NCBI GenBank assembly: GCA_032122625.1
Contig: JAQBGG010000091.1
Location: forward strand, 1 to 58,150
Origin: CAXMST01 sp032122625
Lineage (GTDB): Bacteria; Actinomycetota; Thermoleophilia; Solirubrobacterales; 70-9
Direction of reading: 5' to 3'
Length of the DNA: 58,150 nt
Both the position numbers and the translations under genes were made by a program. Of this stretch, positions 49,759 to 58,150 are shown piece after piece. Position 1 is the stretch's first letter. Each line of letters starts with the position of its first letter. The notes beneath the pieces were generated by a model that saw only the letters and a list, made by a program, of their open reading frames with translations, had not been told where the DNA came from and ran no database searches.

Positions 49759-50717
49759 TCAGAAACGGCGCTCTCCAGCCCCTGGAGAGCGAGCGCGGTT
49801 GCATCGAAGGTGACGGCATCGGAGGGAACGCTCACGTCGGGCGCTGCCCCGAAGCCATAGAAGTCCATCGTCATCGACATCCTGGTGCCGGCCTCGCCGA
49901 TCAGTTGCAGGGCCGTCGTCATCACCGTGCGGCGAACCAGCCCCCGGCGATCGATCCAGACATCGACGGTCGAGAGCTCGTCCTGGCTCTCGATCACCTC
50001 CGCGGCGAGCTCGTTACCTGAATCCCGCAGCAGCTCGGCCTGAAGCTCGGGGTCCAAAGTCGCGGCCAGGTGCGTGGTGCTGACACCACGGACCTTCTCG
50101 CGTCCGACGGTCCGCGGATCGTCGCTGACCGACGCCAGTTGGCCGAGGACCGCCCGCGCGTCGACCGAGTCGACCTGGCCGGAGATCGGTTCGGAGCCCA
50201 ACTCGGAGACGTCGATCTTCACCCAGCTCTTGCCGCTGGGAAGAGTCCCCGAGAAGACCGGAGAGGACATGTACATGGCAAGCCCGTCCTGAACAGCGAC
50301 CAGCGGATTCATCGCCGCCGCGACCTGGGGCGCCCCCGGGGTCGCGGTTTCCATCCGCAAGAAGGAACGCTCGGTCTCCGCGTTGTAGGCCCCCTCGAAG
50401 CTCATCTGCATCTCGAATCCCGAGCTGGTGCCGGTTCCCGTGCCGGAGAAGCGGACGCCGGAAAGGTCGCCGGTCCGCTGCGCAGCCTCGGCGATCGCCG
50501 TCAGTGGCACCCCATCCGACGATCCCCCCACAAGCCCGAAGCCGAGCCCGGCCCCAACCGCCAGCACGGCGGCCACCGCAACGACAAGGAAGATCGGGTG
50601 CCGGCCGGTGTCCGAGGGCGAGGGCGGGGGCTCGGGCGGAGCGACGGCCCAGCCCACAAGCGCCCGCGCCCCCGGCGGCGGCACCGATTCGGGTCGGGAT
50701 GTCTCCCCGGGAACCAT
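49755..50717 (-). CDS. Membrane-anchored LppX/LprG-like protein
   Basis: This 320-aa protein has a Pro-rich cytoplasmic lead, one membrane helix (about 42-66, 'IFLVVAVAAVLAVGAGLGFGLVGG') and an external domain resembling LppX/LprAFG lipid carriers: 'VRFSGTGTGTSSGFEMQMSFEGAYN', 'KSWVKIDVSELG' and 'VDVWIDRRGLVRRTVM'. There is no lipobox Cys, so it is a signal-anchored variant. ATG 50717 is chosen for the GAAGAGGGG upstream; the frame is open further but runs over nadE. Confidence 0.75.
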   Translation of the reverse strand: MVPGETSRPESVPPPGARALVGWAVAPPEPPPSPSDTGRHPIFLVVAVAAVLAVGAGLGFGLVGGSSDGVPLTAIAEAAQRTGDLSGVRFSGTGTGTSSGFEMQMSFEGAYNAETERSFLRMETATPGAPQVAAAMNPLVAVQDGLAMYMSSPVFSGTLPSGKSWVKIDVSELGSEPISGQVDSVDARAVLGQLASVSDDPRTVGREKVRGVSTTHLAATLDPELQAELLRDSGNELAAEVIESQDELSTVDVWIDRRGLVRRTVMTTALQLIGEAGTRMSMTMDFYGFGAAPDVSVPSDAVTFDATALALQGLESAVSD

Positions 50718-50769
50718 GGTCCCCTCTTCGGCCTCGGCGCCGCATCGCTTGAGCCCCGGTTCGGACCCC

Positions 50770-52482
50770 TCAGCGCCCGAAGCGGTTCGTAATCGGCAGC
50801 CTGCGGTCGCGGCCGAAAGCCTTCGGCGTGATCCGCAGGCCCGGGGGAGCTTGGCGCCTCTTGTACTCGGCCCGATCGACGAGTGCAACGACGCGTTCGG
50901 CGATCTCCCGGTCGATCCCGGCCGCGACCATGCTCTCGACGCCACCATCGCGCTCCACGTACTCCTGCAGGGCGCGGTCGAGGATCTCGTAGGGGGGCAG
51001 GGAGTCGGTGTCGCGCTGGTCGGGGCGCAGCTCAGCCGAAGGCGGTCGCTCGATCACCGAGACGGGCACCAGCGCCCTGCCCGCAACCTCGTTGCGATGC
51101 CGGACCAACTGGTAGACCAGCACCTTTGGCACGTCCTTGATCACAGCGAGGCCTCCTGCCATGTCGCCGTAGAGCGTCGCGTAGCCGACCGACATCTCCG
51201 ACTTGTTACCGGTGGAGAGCGGCAGCCAGCCGAACTTGTTCGAAAGCGCCATCACCATGTTGCCGCGAATACGCGCCTGCAGGTTCTCCTCGGCTACATC
51301 CGGCGCGGTGCCTTCGAAGGGGCCCGCCAGCGCCGCCTCGTAGGCTTTCATTACGGGCTCGATGCCGATCTCGATCGACTCGCAGCCGAGGTTGGCGGCG
51401 ATCGCGTGGGCGTCATCCTGGGTCTCGCTGCTGGAGTGGGGGGAGGGCATGACCACGCAGGTGACGACGTCGGCGCCGAGAGCGTCGACGGCGAGCATCG
51501 CGACCAGAGCCGAGTCGATCCCCCCGGAGAGGCCGAGGACAGCGTGTGAGAACCCGTTCTTGCTGATGTAGTCGCCGAGGCCGAGTCGCAGCGCCGAATA
51601 GACCTCGGCGACGTCATCGAGCAGAGGCGCGATCGCAGCGATCGGGGCATTCCGAGGAGGCGCCGGCTCCCGAGCCGACCCATCGAAGCTCGCCAAGAGA
51701 CGGGCCCGATCGGGGTCCGCGCCGGCGGGCAGGCCGACCGGCAGCTCGAGATCGCAAAGCAGCAGCTGCTGCTCGAACTGGGTCGCGCGCGCCCGGGTCG
51801 AGCCGTCGGCACCGACGACGACGCTGTGCCCGTCGAAGATCAGCTCGTCCTGGCCGCCGATCGTGTTGCAGAGCGCCAGCGCCACCTCGTTCTCACGGGC
51901 GCGCTCGGCCACCATCCGCTCGCGCCTGAGCCCCTTGCCACGGTGGTAGGGAGAGGCTGAGGCGTTGAGGATCAGCGCTGCTCCGGCAAGCGCCGCGGTC
52001 GAGGTCGGTGGCCCGGGGAGCCAGATGTCCTCGCAGATCGTGAGCCCGATCCGCACCCCCGCGAGCTCGATCAGTGCGGCACCGTCGCCGGGCTCGAAGT
52101 ACCGGCGCTCGTCGAAAACCCCATAGTTGGGGAGCAGCGACTTCGCGTAACGGGCAACCAGCCGCCCGTCGGCAAGGACCTGCAGACCGTTCCGCAATGC
52201 TGGGTCGCGGTGCGGGGCTCCGACGAGGGCGACGATCCCGGTGGTCGCAGCGGCGACCGTCTCAACGGCCGCCTCGGCCTCGTCGAGAAAATGAGTCTTG
52301 AGCAGGAGATCCTCGGGCGGGTAGCCGGTGATCGCCAGCTCCGGCAGGACGACTAGGTCGGCCCCCGCGTCAACGGCCCGCCCGATCCACTCAACGCAGA
52401 GTTCCGCGTTCGCGGCGATTGCGCCCACGGTGGGGTTGATCTGAGCGAGGGCGATGCGGACTGGCTTTCTCTTGATGCTCAC
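50770..52482 (-). CDS. nadE: Glutamine-dependent NAD+ synthetase
   Basis: NadE (570 aa) converts deamido-NAD to NAD. An N-terminal nitrilase-like glutaminase (1-270) has the Glu in 'LVVLPELAITGYPPEDLL', and the nucleophile Cys in 'GLTICEDIWLPG'. The C-terminal synthetase has the PPi loop 'LGLSGGIDSALVAML' and 'LSTGNKSEMSVGYATLYGDMAGG'. The GTG start 52482 is preceded by GATAAT + 7 nt, so it is probably leaderless; a longer frame to 52521 is less likely. Confidence 0.94.
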   Translation of the reverse strand: MSIKRKPVRIALAQINPTVGAIAANAELCVEWIGRAVDAGADLVVLPELAITGYPPEDLLLKTHFLDEAEAAVETVAAATTGIVALVGAPHRDPALRNGLQVLADGRLVARYAKSLLPNYGVFDERRYFEPGDGAALIELAGVRIGLTICEDIWLPGPPTSTAALAGAALILNASASPYHRGKGLRRERMVAERARENEVALALCNTIGGQDELIFDGHSVVVGADGSTRARATQFEQQLLLCDLELPVGLPAGADPDRARLLASFDGSAREPAPPRNAPIAAIAPLLDDVAEVYSALRLGLGDYISKNGFSHAVLGLSGGIDSALVAMLAVDALGADVVTCVVMPSPHSSSETQDDAHAIAANLGCESIEIGIEPVMKAYEAALAGPFEGTAPDVAEENLQARIRGNMVMALSNKFGWLPLSTGNKSEMSVGYATLYGDMAGGLAVIKDVPKVLVYQLVRHRNEVAGRALVPVSVIERPPSAELRPDQRDTDSLPPYEILDRALQEYVERDGGVESMVAAGIDREIAERVVALVDRAEYKRRQAPPGLRITPKAFGRDRRLPITNRFGR

Positions 52483-52489
52483 TCCGCTG

Positions 52490-52495
52490 ATTATC
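52490..52495 (-). promoter_or_regulatory. Putative -10 element of nadE
   Basis: GATAAT on the minus strand, 7 nt before the GTG start. Confidence 0.5.
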
Positions 52496-52587
52496 GCTGG
52501 GAGGACGCGGGCACGACCCACCGAATCGTTCTTGGCGAAGCCGGTTTACAGTCCCGGTACGCCTTCTTCTCACCGCAGGGAGCCTTC

Positions 52588-54066
52588 TTGAGCCGCCGAC
52601 TACGCCTACTTGGGTTGCCGATCTTGCTGCTTGGCCTGCTCGCAGGTCCCGCCACAGCGGTCGCCGCACCGTCCAACGGCGAACGCGCGCTGCAGGCCGC
52701 CGAGGAGTTGCTCGCCCCCGCAGCGGGTACGTCATCAGCGGGCGCGCCCAACCGAGACGCGACGCTGATCCTCCGCAAGCTCGCCCGCCTGATGCCCCGG
52801 CTTCATGGCTCCGAGCGGCGCCGAGCTGAACGGATCTTTGCCCGCCCGGACGAAAAGAACGATCCCCAGGGTGACTATTTCGGCGCCGAGGCAACGGCTT
52901 CGCCGCTCTGTAGCGACCACTTCTGCGTCCATTGGAGTGCCGCCGGAAAACACGCCCCGAAAGCGGCCGACAGCCAGCCCAACGGGTTCCCTGACTACGT
53001 CGAGGCCGTCCTCAGCGCGGCGACCCAATCGTATGCGGTCGAGAACACGAATCTCGGCTGGGCCGAGGCCAAGCCCGACGGCGGCCGCGGCGCTCGCAAC
53101 GGCCGCGGTGGCGCCGGCCAGGTTGACATCTATCTGGCCAACCTTGGCAAGTCGCTGTTCGGCTACGCGACAACGGACAAGGGGCATTCCAGCCGCAGCG
53201 AACCTGGCTATCTGGTGCTGGACAACGACTACAGCGGCTTCGGCGGGGCGCCGGTCGAGTTGATGCAGGTGACGATGGCGCACGAGTACAACCACGTGCT
53301 CCAGTTCAACTACGACGGCTTCCAGGACACCTGGATGTTCGAGTCGACCGCGACCTGGGTCGAGGAGATGGTCTACCCGGCGATCAACGACTACCTCCGC
53401 TTCACGACACCGTTCAGCAAGCTCCCCTTCGTGCCAATGGCCGAACCCGAATCGGCAGGGGCCAAGATCTACGGCTCGGGGCTCTGGAACCATTGGCTCA
53501 GCGCCACGCTCGGTCCGGCGACGATCCGCACCGCCTGGGAGGTCGGCCCGGCCGTCAGGCCGCGTGACTTTGCTGTCGCGGCGTACGACCGGGCAATCGC
53601 CCTGGCGGGCGGCGGCTCCTTCAGCCGCCAGTTCGCCGCCTTCGCCGCTCTCACGGCCGAGATCAACGCCAATACCGTGCTTCCCGACGCCGGCCTGTAC
53701 AAGGACGTGCGCCGCTCCGGCAGGCTGACCCGCAAGACGAAGAAGCTTAGGCTCAACCACACCGCCTACCGGCTCTACAAGGTCAATCCGGCGGGATCGG
53801 CGAAGCTGACTGCCAGGATCAAGCGGAAGACGCACGCCGCAATTGCTCTGGTCGGACGCAGCGGTACCGCGACGGGCGGCACGACGACGATCGCCTCGGC
53901 GTACCTGCCAAAGGGCGGCCGGGCGACGGTCCAGCTGCCCGCGTCAGCCGGGGCCGGCGGCTACGAGAGGGTGACCGCCGTCCTGATCAACGCCGACGGC
54001 CGGGTACGCGGGTCGAGCCGCTATTACACGCGAGACAGTCGCAAGGTCAAGGCTAGGCTGAAGTAA
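52588..54066 (+). CDS. Secreted zinc metalloprotease-like protein (MXAN_6640-like)
   Basis: This 492-aa exported protein has a signal peptide (about 5-27, 'GPATAVAA') and a gluzincin-type site: His232-Glu233-x2-His236 in 'MAHEYNHVLQFNYDG' and a downstream 'FESTATWVEEMVY' (Glu252 or Glu259/260 as third ligand). This fits the MXAN_6640 family of putative metalloproteases. The last 120 residues form a Lys/Thr-rich beta domain. TTG start with GGGAG upstream. It is convergent with, and overlaps by 14 bp, the molybdopterin oxidoreductase gene. Confidence 0.82.
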   Translation: MSRRLRLLGLPILLLGLLAGPATAVAAPSNGERALQAAEELLAPAAGTSSAGAPNRDATLILRKLARLMPRLHGSERRRAERIFARPDEKNDPQGDYFGAEATASPLCSDHFCVHWSAAGKHAPKAADSQPNGFPDYVEAVLSAATQSYAVENTNLGWAEAKPDGGRGARNGRGGAGQVDIYLANLGKSLFGYATTDKGHSSRSEPGYLVLDNDYSGFGGAPVELMQVTMAHEYNHVLQFNYDGFQDTWMFESTATWVEEMVYPAINDYLRFTTPFSKLPFVPMAEPESAGAKIYGSGLWNHWLSATLGPATIRTAWEVGPAVRPRDFAVAAYDRAIALAGGGSFSRQFAAFAALTAEINANTVLPDAGLYKDVRRSGRLTRKTKKLRLNHTAYRLYKVNPAGSAKLTARIKRKTHAAIALVGRSGTATGGTTTIASAYLPKGGRATVQLPASAGAGGYERVTAVLINADGRVRGSSRYYTRDSRKVKARLK

Positions 54067-56302
54067 CGGTTACAGGGATGCCGTTGAGGACGGCATTGCC
54101 CGAAAGCGGATCGATCAGGGTCTCGTCAGCGAGCAGGTTCGAGTTGACGCCGCTGTGCTCGGCCGCCACCCGCATCCGACTGTCCTCCGCGTCGTGCCCC
54201 CAGCCGTGGGGAATCGAGACGACCCCGTCCATGATCGCGTCGGTCACCTCGACCGCGATCTCGACCGAGCCGGCCCGCGACTGCACCCGCGCCCTGGCGC
54301 CGTCGCCGAGCCCGAGACGATCGGCATCAGCCGGGCTGACGTGCATCGTGCAGCGCTCAGGGCCGCGTACGAGGTGCGGGAGGTTGTGAAGCCAGGAGTT
54401 GTTCGAGCGCAGGTGGCGTCGCCCAATCAGGACGATGCCGCCACCGGAGTCCGCCAACGACTCCGCCAGGCGATCGAGGTCGGCGGTGATTGGCTCGGGG
54501 CAGAGCTCGATCCTGCCGCTCTCGGTCCGCAGGACATCCGGCAGCCGGGGCTTCAAGGGCCCGAGGTCGATCCCGTGCGGGGCCCGCTCCAGCGCCTCCA
54601 GGGACAGCGCCACGTCGATGCCGCGGCCGCCACCCCCGTTGATGCCCGCTCCATAGGGGCCGCAGCGAAGCAACAGATCGAGGATCCGCTCCGGCCCGCG
54701 TCGATCGCCGAGCGCGGCGAGTACCTCCTGCGGCTCCCGGCCCTCAGCCGGGGAGCCGGCTGTGACGGTCTCCCGCCGCGCTGCCTCGAGCGCGATGAAG
54801 TCGTCGATCGCTTCGACATCGGCGTCGGGACCCTGCCCGGTGACGACGCCGAGCAGGCGCAGCAGAGTGTGCCACTCCTCCGGCATCTCCTCGCGGAGCG
54901 GCAGCGAGGGCGATGAGAAGTTGGCGACGTTACGGATCGAGAGCTGGTAGAAGGCGAGGTCGTAGTGGCTGCGCTCCAGCGGCGAGGGAACCGGCAGGAC
55001 CACATCGGCGAGGCTCGTCGTCTCGTTCACGTAGCAGTCGACGGAGACCATGAACTCCAGCGAGGCGAGCGCCTTCCGCACCCGCGCAGCGTTCGGGGTT
55101 GAGACGACGGGGTTGCCGGCGACGGTGATCATCGCCCTGATCCGACCCTCGCCGGGGGTCTCGATCTCCTCCGAAAGACAGGCCACCGGAAGCTCGCCAA
55201 AGGACTCGCCGAGCCCGCGGACGCGGCTGCTCCAGCGGCCGATTTTGACTCCGCGCCCACGTCCGGGCTCACCGCTGGCGCTCGGCTGCCCCGCGGCGGC
55301 GAGCGGGAACATCGCCCCGCCCGGCCGGTCGAGGTTGCCCGTAATCACGTTGAGAACGTCGACCAGCCAGCTCGCAAGCGTCCCGAACCGCTGGGTCGTC
55401 GTCCCGATCCGGGCGTAGACGGCGGCGCTCTCAGCCGTGGCCAGCTCCCGGGCGATGCGACGGATCTCTCGCGCCTCGATGCCACAGGCGTCAGCTACCG
55501 CCTCCGGTGAGAAGGGGGCGAGTAGCTCGGCGATCTCGTCGAGCCCGTTGGTCAGCGGCTCGAGCCGGCCCGGATCAGCGAGGTCCTCGCTGAGGATCGT
55601 GTGCGCGATGGCCGCGAGCAGGTGGGCGTCGTGGGCGGGGCGGATGAAGTGGTGCTCGTCAGCCACCTCGGCGGTCCGCGAACGACGGGGATCGATTACC
55701 ACCAGCTTGCCGCCGCGTTCGCGCAGGCGGCGCAGGCGGCCCCGCAGGTCCGGCGCCGTCAGCAGCGAACCGTTGGAGGCGAGCGGGTTGGCGCCCAGCA
55801 CGAGCAGGAAATCACTGCGGTCGATGTCCGGAATCGGAACCGAGAGCCCGGCGCCGAACATCATCCCGACGGCGACCTGCTTCGGCAGCTGATCAACCGA
55901 TGAGGCGCTGAAGATGTTGCGGGAGCCGAGGCCCTTGAGCAGCGCGCGGAGGTGGATCGTTCCGTCGAGCGTGTGGGCGTTGGGATTCCCCAGGTAAGCG
56001 CCGATGGCATTGCGTTCGCCGTCGCTGAGGATCGGTGAAAGGCCGGCGTCGATCGCCGCGAACGCCTCATCCCAGGTCGCCTCGACGAGCTCCCCGTCGC
56101 GGCGGACGAGGGGAGTAGAGAGCCGATCCGGATCGGAGTGCAGCTCGGCGAGACTGGCGCCCTTGGGGCAGATGAAGCCGCGGCTGAAGACGTCATCGGC
56201 GTCTCCCCGAACCTTTGTCACCTCCCGGCCGTCGAGCTCGATCTGCAGGCCGCAGGTCGCCTCACACAGCGGGCAGGTTCGGTAGTCGACGGTGGTGGTC
56301 AT
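54053..56302 (-). CDS. Molybdopterin-dependent oxidoreductase (DMSO reductase family)
   Basis: This 749-aa protein has an N-terminal [4Fe-4S] motif (Cys10, Cys13, Cys17, Cys45), then the bis-MGD domain with 'FSASSVDQLPKQVAVGMMFG' and 'SDFLLVLGANPLASNGSL', and a C-terminal MGD-binding barrel ('CTMHVSPADADRLGLGDGARARV'). No TAT signal is seen, so it is cytoplasmic. It belongs with formate dehydrogenase/nitrate-reductase-like single-subunit enzymes; substrate unknown. ATG 56302 lies directly after GAGGAG, an unusually tight spacing. It may be co-transcribed with the K+ channel gene 44 bp upstream. Confidence 0.9.
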   Translation of the reverse strand: MTTTVDYRTCPLCEATCGLQIELDGREVTKVRGDADDVFSRGFICPKGASLAELHSDPDRLSTPLVRRDGELVEATWDEAFAAIDAGLSPILSDGERNAIGAYLGNPNAHTLDGTIHLRALLKGLGSRNIFSASSVDQLPKQVAVGMMFGAGLSVPIPDIDRSDFLLVLGANPLASNGSLLTAPDLRGRLRRLRERGGKLVVIDPRRSRTAEVADEHHFIRPAHDAHLLAAIAHTILSEDLADPGRLEPLTNGLDEIAELLAPFSPEAVADACGIEAREIRRIARELATAESAAVYARIGTTTQRFGTLASWLVDVLNVITGNLDRPGGAMFPLAAAGQPSASGEPGRGRGVKIGRWSSRVRGLGESFGELPVACLSEEIETPGEGRIRAMITVAGNPVVSTPNAARVRKALASLEFMVSVDCYVNETTSLADVVLPVPSPLERSHYDLAFYQLSIRNVANFSSPSLPLREEMPEEWHTLLRLLGVVTGQGPDADVEAIDDFIALEAARRETVTAGSPAEGREPQEVLAALGDRRGPERILDLLLRCGPYGAGINGGGGRGIDVALSLEALERAPHGIDLGPLKPRLPDVLRTESGRIELCPEPITADLDRLAESLADSGGGIVLIGRRHLRSNNSWLHNLPHLVRGPERCTMHVSPADADRLGLGDGARARVQSRAGSVEIAVEVTDAIMDGVVSIPHGWGHDAEDSRMRVAAEHSGVNSNLLADETLIDPLSGNAVLNGIPVTVTSA

Positions 56303-56346
56303 CTCCTCAGCCGCGATTCTCGCAGACGGACGGCCGCTGCCGACCG

Positions 56347-57132
56347 TCAGGACCCGGACCCGGCGTCGGCGGAGGCGGATGGGTCCTCGCCGGCGCCGGC
56401 CCCCTGTTCCTCGGCCTCGGTAACGCCCTGTGCCCCGGCATCGGCAACGAGTCGTCCGACCACCGGTCCACTGGGGCGCGGCCGGCCGAGGTTGGATACC
56501 AGCAGGGCGACGATGGTGACCAAGTAGATCTGTCCGCAGAGCGCCTCGCTGACCGCGAGGGTGCGGCCAAACTCGGTTGCCGCCGTGAAGTCGCCGTAGC
56601 CGGTCGTCGTCAAGGTCGCGAGGCTGAAGTAGAGAAAGTCGTTCGAGGTGCCCTCGACACCGTTGGCGAAGAACGCGTTGCCACCCAGGTCCTCGGTCAG
56701 GTTGAAGGCGAAGGCGAAGGCGAGGCCCAACAGCAGGTAGAGGCAGAGTCCACCCCAGACGGTCTCCAGAGTGACCCGGCGATCCTCGATCAACTCGCGG
56801 CGCAGGCCCATACCGATCGCCAGCGGCGCGAGCAGGACCAGCAACAGACTGACCAACCGTGGTACCGCCGGCCCAATGCCGCCGATGCCAATCAAAGTGA
56901 TCGCCGAGATCCCGAACAGCAAAGCGATCGCAACCTTCGCCAGGCGCATCAACCGCGGGTCGGCGCCGGCTGTGGCGAGAGCCGCGATCACGACCAGGCC
57001 CTGCAGGCCGATCGTCAGGAGCCTCGCCCATTCTTCGTTCGGCGCGGCCATCTGGAAGATCAGCGCGGCCGCGATCAGGCCGAGCAGGCCGCGGAAGCTC
57101 TGTCGCGGCATGCTGAAGCTGCTCACGCTCAT
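56347..57132 (-). CDS. Two-pore-domain-like potassium channel family protein
   Basis: This 261-aa membrane protein has about six hydrophobic segments and an ion-channel selectivity filter 'LTTTGYGDF' (about 174-182) between the last two. 'SNDFLYFSLATLTTTGYGDFTAATEFGRTLA' is typical of bacterial K+ channels. The C-terminal 40 residues are acidic and disordered with no RCK/TrkA domain. ATG 57132 is chosen; the longer frame to 57231 overlaps the divergent gene. It runs in the same direction as the molybdopterin enzyme. Confidence 0.88.
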   Translation of the reverse strand: MSVSSFSMPRQSFRGLLGLIAAALIFQMAAPNEEWARLLTIGLQGLVVIAALATAGADPRLMRLAKVAIALLFGISAITLIGIGGIGPAVPRLVSLLLVLLAPLAIGMGLRRELIEDRRVTLETVWGGLCLYLLLGLAFAFAFNLTEDLGGNAFFANGVEGTSNDFLYFSLATLTTTGYGDFTAATEFGRTLAVSEALCGQIYLVTIVALLVSNLGRPRPSGPVVGRLVADAGAQGVTEAEEQGAGAGEDPSASADAGSGS

Positions 57133-57202
57133 CGTCCGATCGTCGCATCGGGCCCGGACATTCCGCGACGGCCCGCACCGACTCCCCAGAGCGGGGGTCA
57201 GA

Positions 57203-57889
57203 ATGGATCCAATGCGAGGGCTGATCATCAACGCCGACGACTACGGCCTCAACCGCGCCTATGACGAGGGCATCGTCGAGGCCGCCGCCGTCGGGGCGCT
57301 CGACGCCGCCTCGGCCTTCGGCGCGCGCGAGGCGCTCGGCGCCGGGCCATTGCTCGACTCCGGGGTCGAGATCGGCCTGCATCTCGATCTAGAGGCCCCC
57401 GGCGACGCCCCTCGAGCCACCGCGGCCGACCGCCAGGCCGCTGGAGTCGCGATCCTCGAACAGATCGAGCGCTTCGCCCATCTCTTCGGGCGCCCGCCCG
57501 CCTACCTCGACGGCCACAAGCACTGCCACGCCCGCGCGGGCCTCGGCGTTGTCGTCGCGGAGATCGCGGCCGACCGCGACCTGCCGGTGCGCTCGATCGA
57601 CTCCCGCCACCGCCGCCTGCTGCGCTGCCGCGGGGTCGCCACCGCCGACCTGCTCGTCGGACGCCTCGAGGAGTCCCAGCCCGCTCTGCCCGCGGAGTTG
57701 ACCCCGGCGGGGCTGCGGCTGCTCCCGGATGATGCGGTGGTCGAGTGGATGGTCCATCCCGGGCATCGAGATCCCAGCTCCGGCTCCAGCTACGACGCCG
57801 GGCGCGGGGAGGACCTGAGCCTGCTGCTCGACTGGAGGCCGCCGGCGGGGATCGAGCGTACGACCCACGTGGAGGCCCACCGCGGATGA
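57203..57889 (+). CDS. YdjC/ChbG family carbohydrate deacetylase
   Basis: This 228-aa protein has the family motifs 'LIINADDYGLNRAYDEGI' (Asp12-Asp13), 'VEIGLHLDLEAPG' (His60) and 'YLDGHKHCHARAG' (Asp103, His105-Lys-His107-Cys-His109), together forming a metal site. ChbG removes acetyl groups from chito-oligosaccharides; other members work on modified sugars in lipid or wall metabolism. ATG 57203 has GGGGG about 6 nt upstream; ATG 57212 is the alternative. It is divergent from the K+ channel gene. Confidence 0.88.
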   Translation: MDPMRGLIINADDYGLNRAYDEGIVEAAAVGALDAASAFGAREALGAGPLLDSGVEIGLHLDLEAPGDAPRATAADRQAAGVAILEQIERFAHLFGRPPAYLDGHKHCHARAGLGVVVAEIAADRDLPVRSIDSRHRRLLRCRGVATADLLVGRLEESQPALPAELTPAGLRLLPDDAVVEWMVHPGHRDPSSGSSYDAGRGEDLSLLLDWRPPAGIERTTHVEAHRG

Positions 57890-57989
57890 TGGGCAAAGTA
57901 TTGCAGTTGTGTTAGTTACGTGACGGTTATCACACATATTTGCGGATAAGCCCCGTACGGTTGTTCGCGTTAAGTAGATCGAAACAGCT

Positions 57990-58150
57990 AATCAATCCGC
58001 TCAATCGACCACGTCCTGAACGCGGTCGAGCGGGGGAACCACTCGCCATCGGAATCACCCGGTGGCAGAGGCGAATCGGACCGTGATCGGACCGTAGCCA
58101 AGACGCTGGAGAGACCAGCGCGGCGAGCCCGTCAGCTAACCCCGTCGGCG
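57990..58150 (+). promoter_or_regulatory. c-di-AMP riboswitch (ydaO/yuaA type), 3' end cut by the window
   Basis: The conserved aptamer blocks GGGGGAACCAC (58032-58042) and GTCAGCTAACC (58131-58141) with a following CCGTCGGCG are diagnostic of the ydaO-yuaA riboswitch, which binds cyclic di-AMP. Supporting helices are CGCTC (57998-58002)/GAGCG (58028-58032) and the long hairpin between 58043 and 58120. In actinobacteria this riboswitch usually precedes resuscitation-promoting-factor or NlpC/P60 cell-wall hydrolase genes; the controlled gene lies beyond the window. The 5' limit is an estimate. The promoter in 57890-57990 is unclear: that stretch is AT-richer than its surroundings. Confidence 0.88.

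Noticed and set aside
56303..57382. Upstream extension of the molybdopterin oxidoreductase to over 1100 residues
   Set aside because: The added part is an off-frame reading of the K+ channel gene; the [4Fe-4S] motif starts nine residues after ATG 56302.
1..58150. CRISPR arrays, insertion sequences, prophage, integrases, rRNA operons
   Set aside because: None seen: no regularly spaced repeats, transposase motifs, integrase or phage genes.

Overview
The window is high-GC chromosomal DNA from an actinobacterium, most likely class Thermoleophilia (Solirubrobacterales or a relative). The evidence is the split HisZ plus short HisG, the garA-ftsR type FHA/MerR pair, SepF and an EF-Ts of short type, MurA with Asp at the usual Cys position, and an exported protein ending in a Lys-rich Ig-like module common in Solirubrobacterales. 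A c-di-AMP riboswitch of actinobacterial type sits at the right end. I saw no IS element, prophage, CRISPR array, rRNA or tRNA gene; this is mostly core genome with a few accessory insertions.

Layout. 1-5300: the 3' end of a branched-chain amino acid binding protein and terminator, then the livHMGF transporter genes on the minus strand, headed by an isocitrate dehydrogenase-like gene. 5300-7450: a two-knuckle zinc-ribbon-like protein, an alpha/beta hydrolase and an HD-domain protein. 7450-16200: murA and a his cluster (hisZ, hisG, hisD, hisB, a secreted glycosidase-like gene, hisH, hisA, a 94-aa orphan, hisF); hisC, hisE/I and hisN are absent here. 16200-23330: an exported PQQ-type beta-propeller, cca, then pgeF-yggS-sepF-proC-yggT-lspA-rluD, a cell-division/envelope series with no divIVA. 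23330-31450: rpsB-tsf-pyrH-frr-uppS-cdsA-dxr-rseP, interrupted between cdsA and dxr by a small unknown gene in repeat-rich DNA. 31450-42340: fadD-like gene, several exported proteins, ispG, proS and a CDP-alcohol phosphatidyltransferase. 42340-46080: an RsiG-like c-di-GMP-type anti-sigma candidate, a GarA-like FHA protein, an FtsR-like MerR regulator, an SRPBCC protein and an AGPS-like flavoenzyme. 46080-58150: a membrane anti-sigma-like protein with an HTH, a degenerate MMPL transporter, a thioesterase, an LppX-like protein, nadE, a zinc metalloprotease, a molybdopterin oxidoreductase, a K+ channel, a YdjC deacetylase and the riboswitch.

Themes. Genes inside operons are densely coupled by 4-nt or 1-nt stop/start overlaps (GTGA, TTGA, ATGA, TGATG). 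Genes that start transcription units instead often carry a TAnnnT (or CATAAT/GATAAT) hexamer only 6-9 nt before the start codon and lack a Shine-Dalgarno sequence, so many are probably read from leaderless mRNAs. The closest things to a new system are the RsiG-like protein at the pgsA-garA-ftsR locus, the symmetric promoter between murA and the HD-domain gene, and the palindrome-rich repeats around the gene at 28335.
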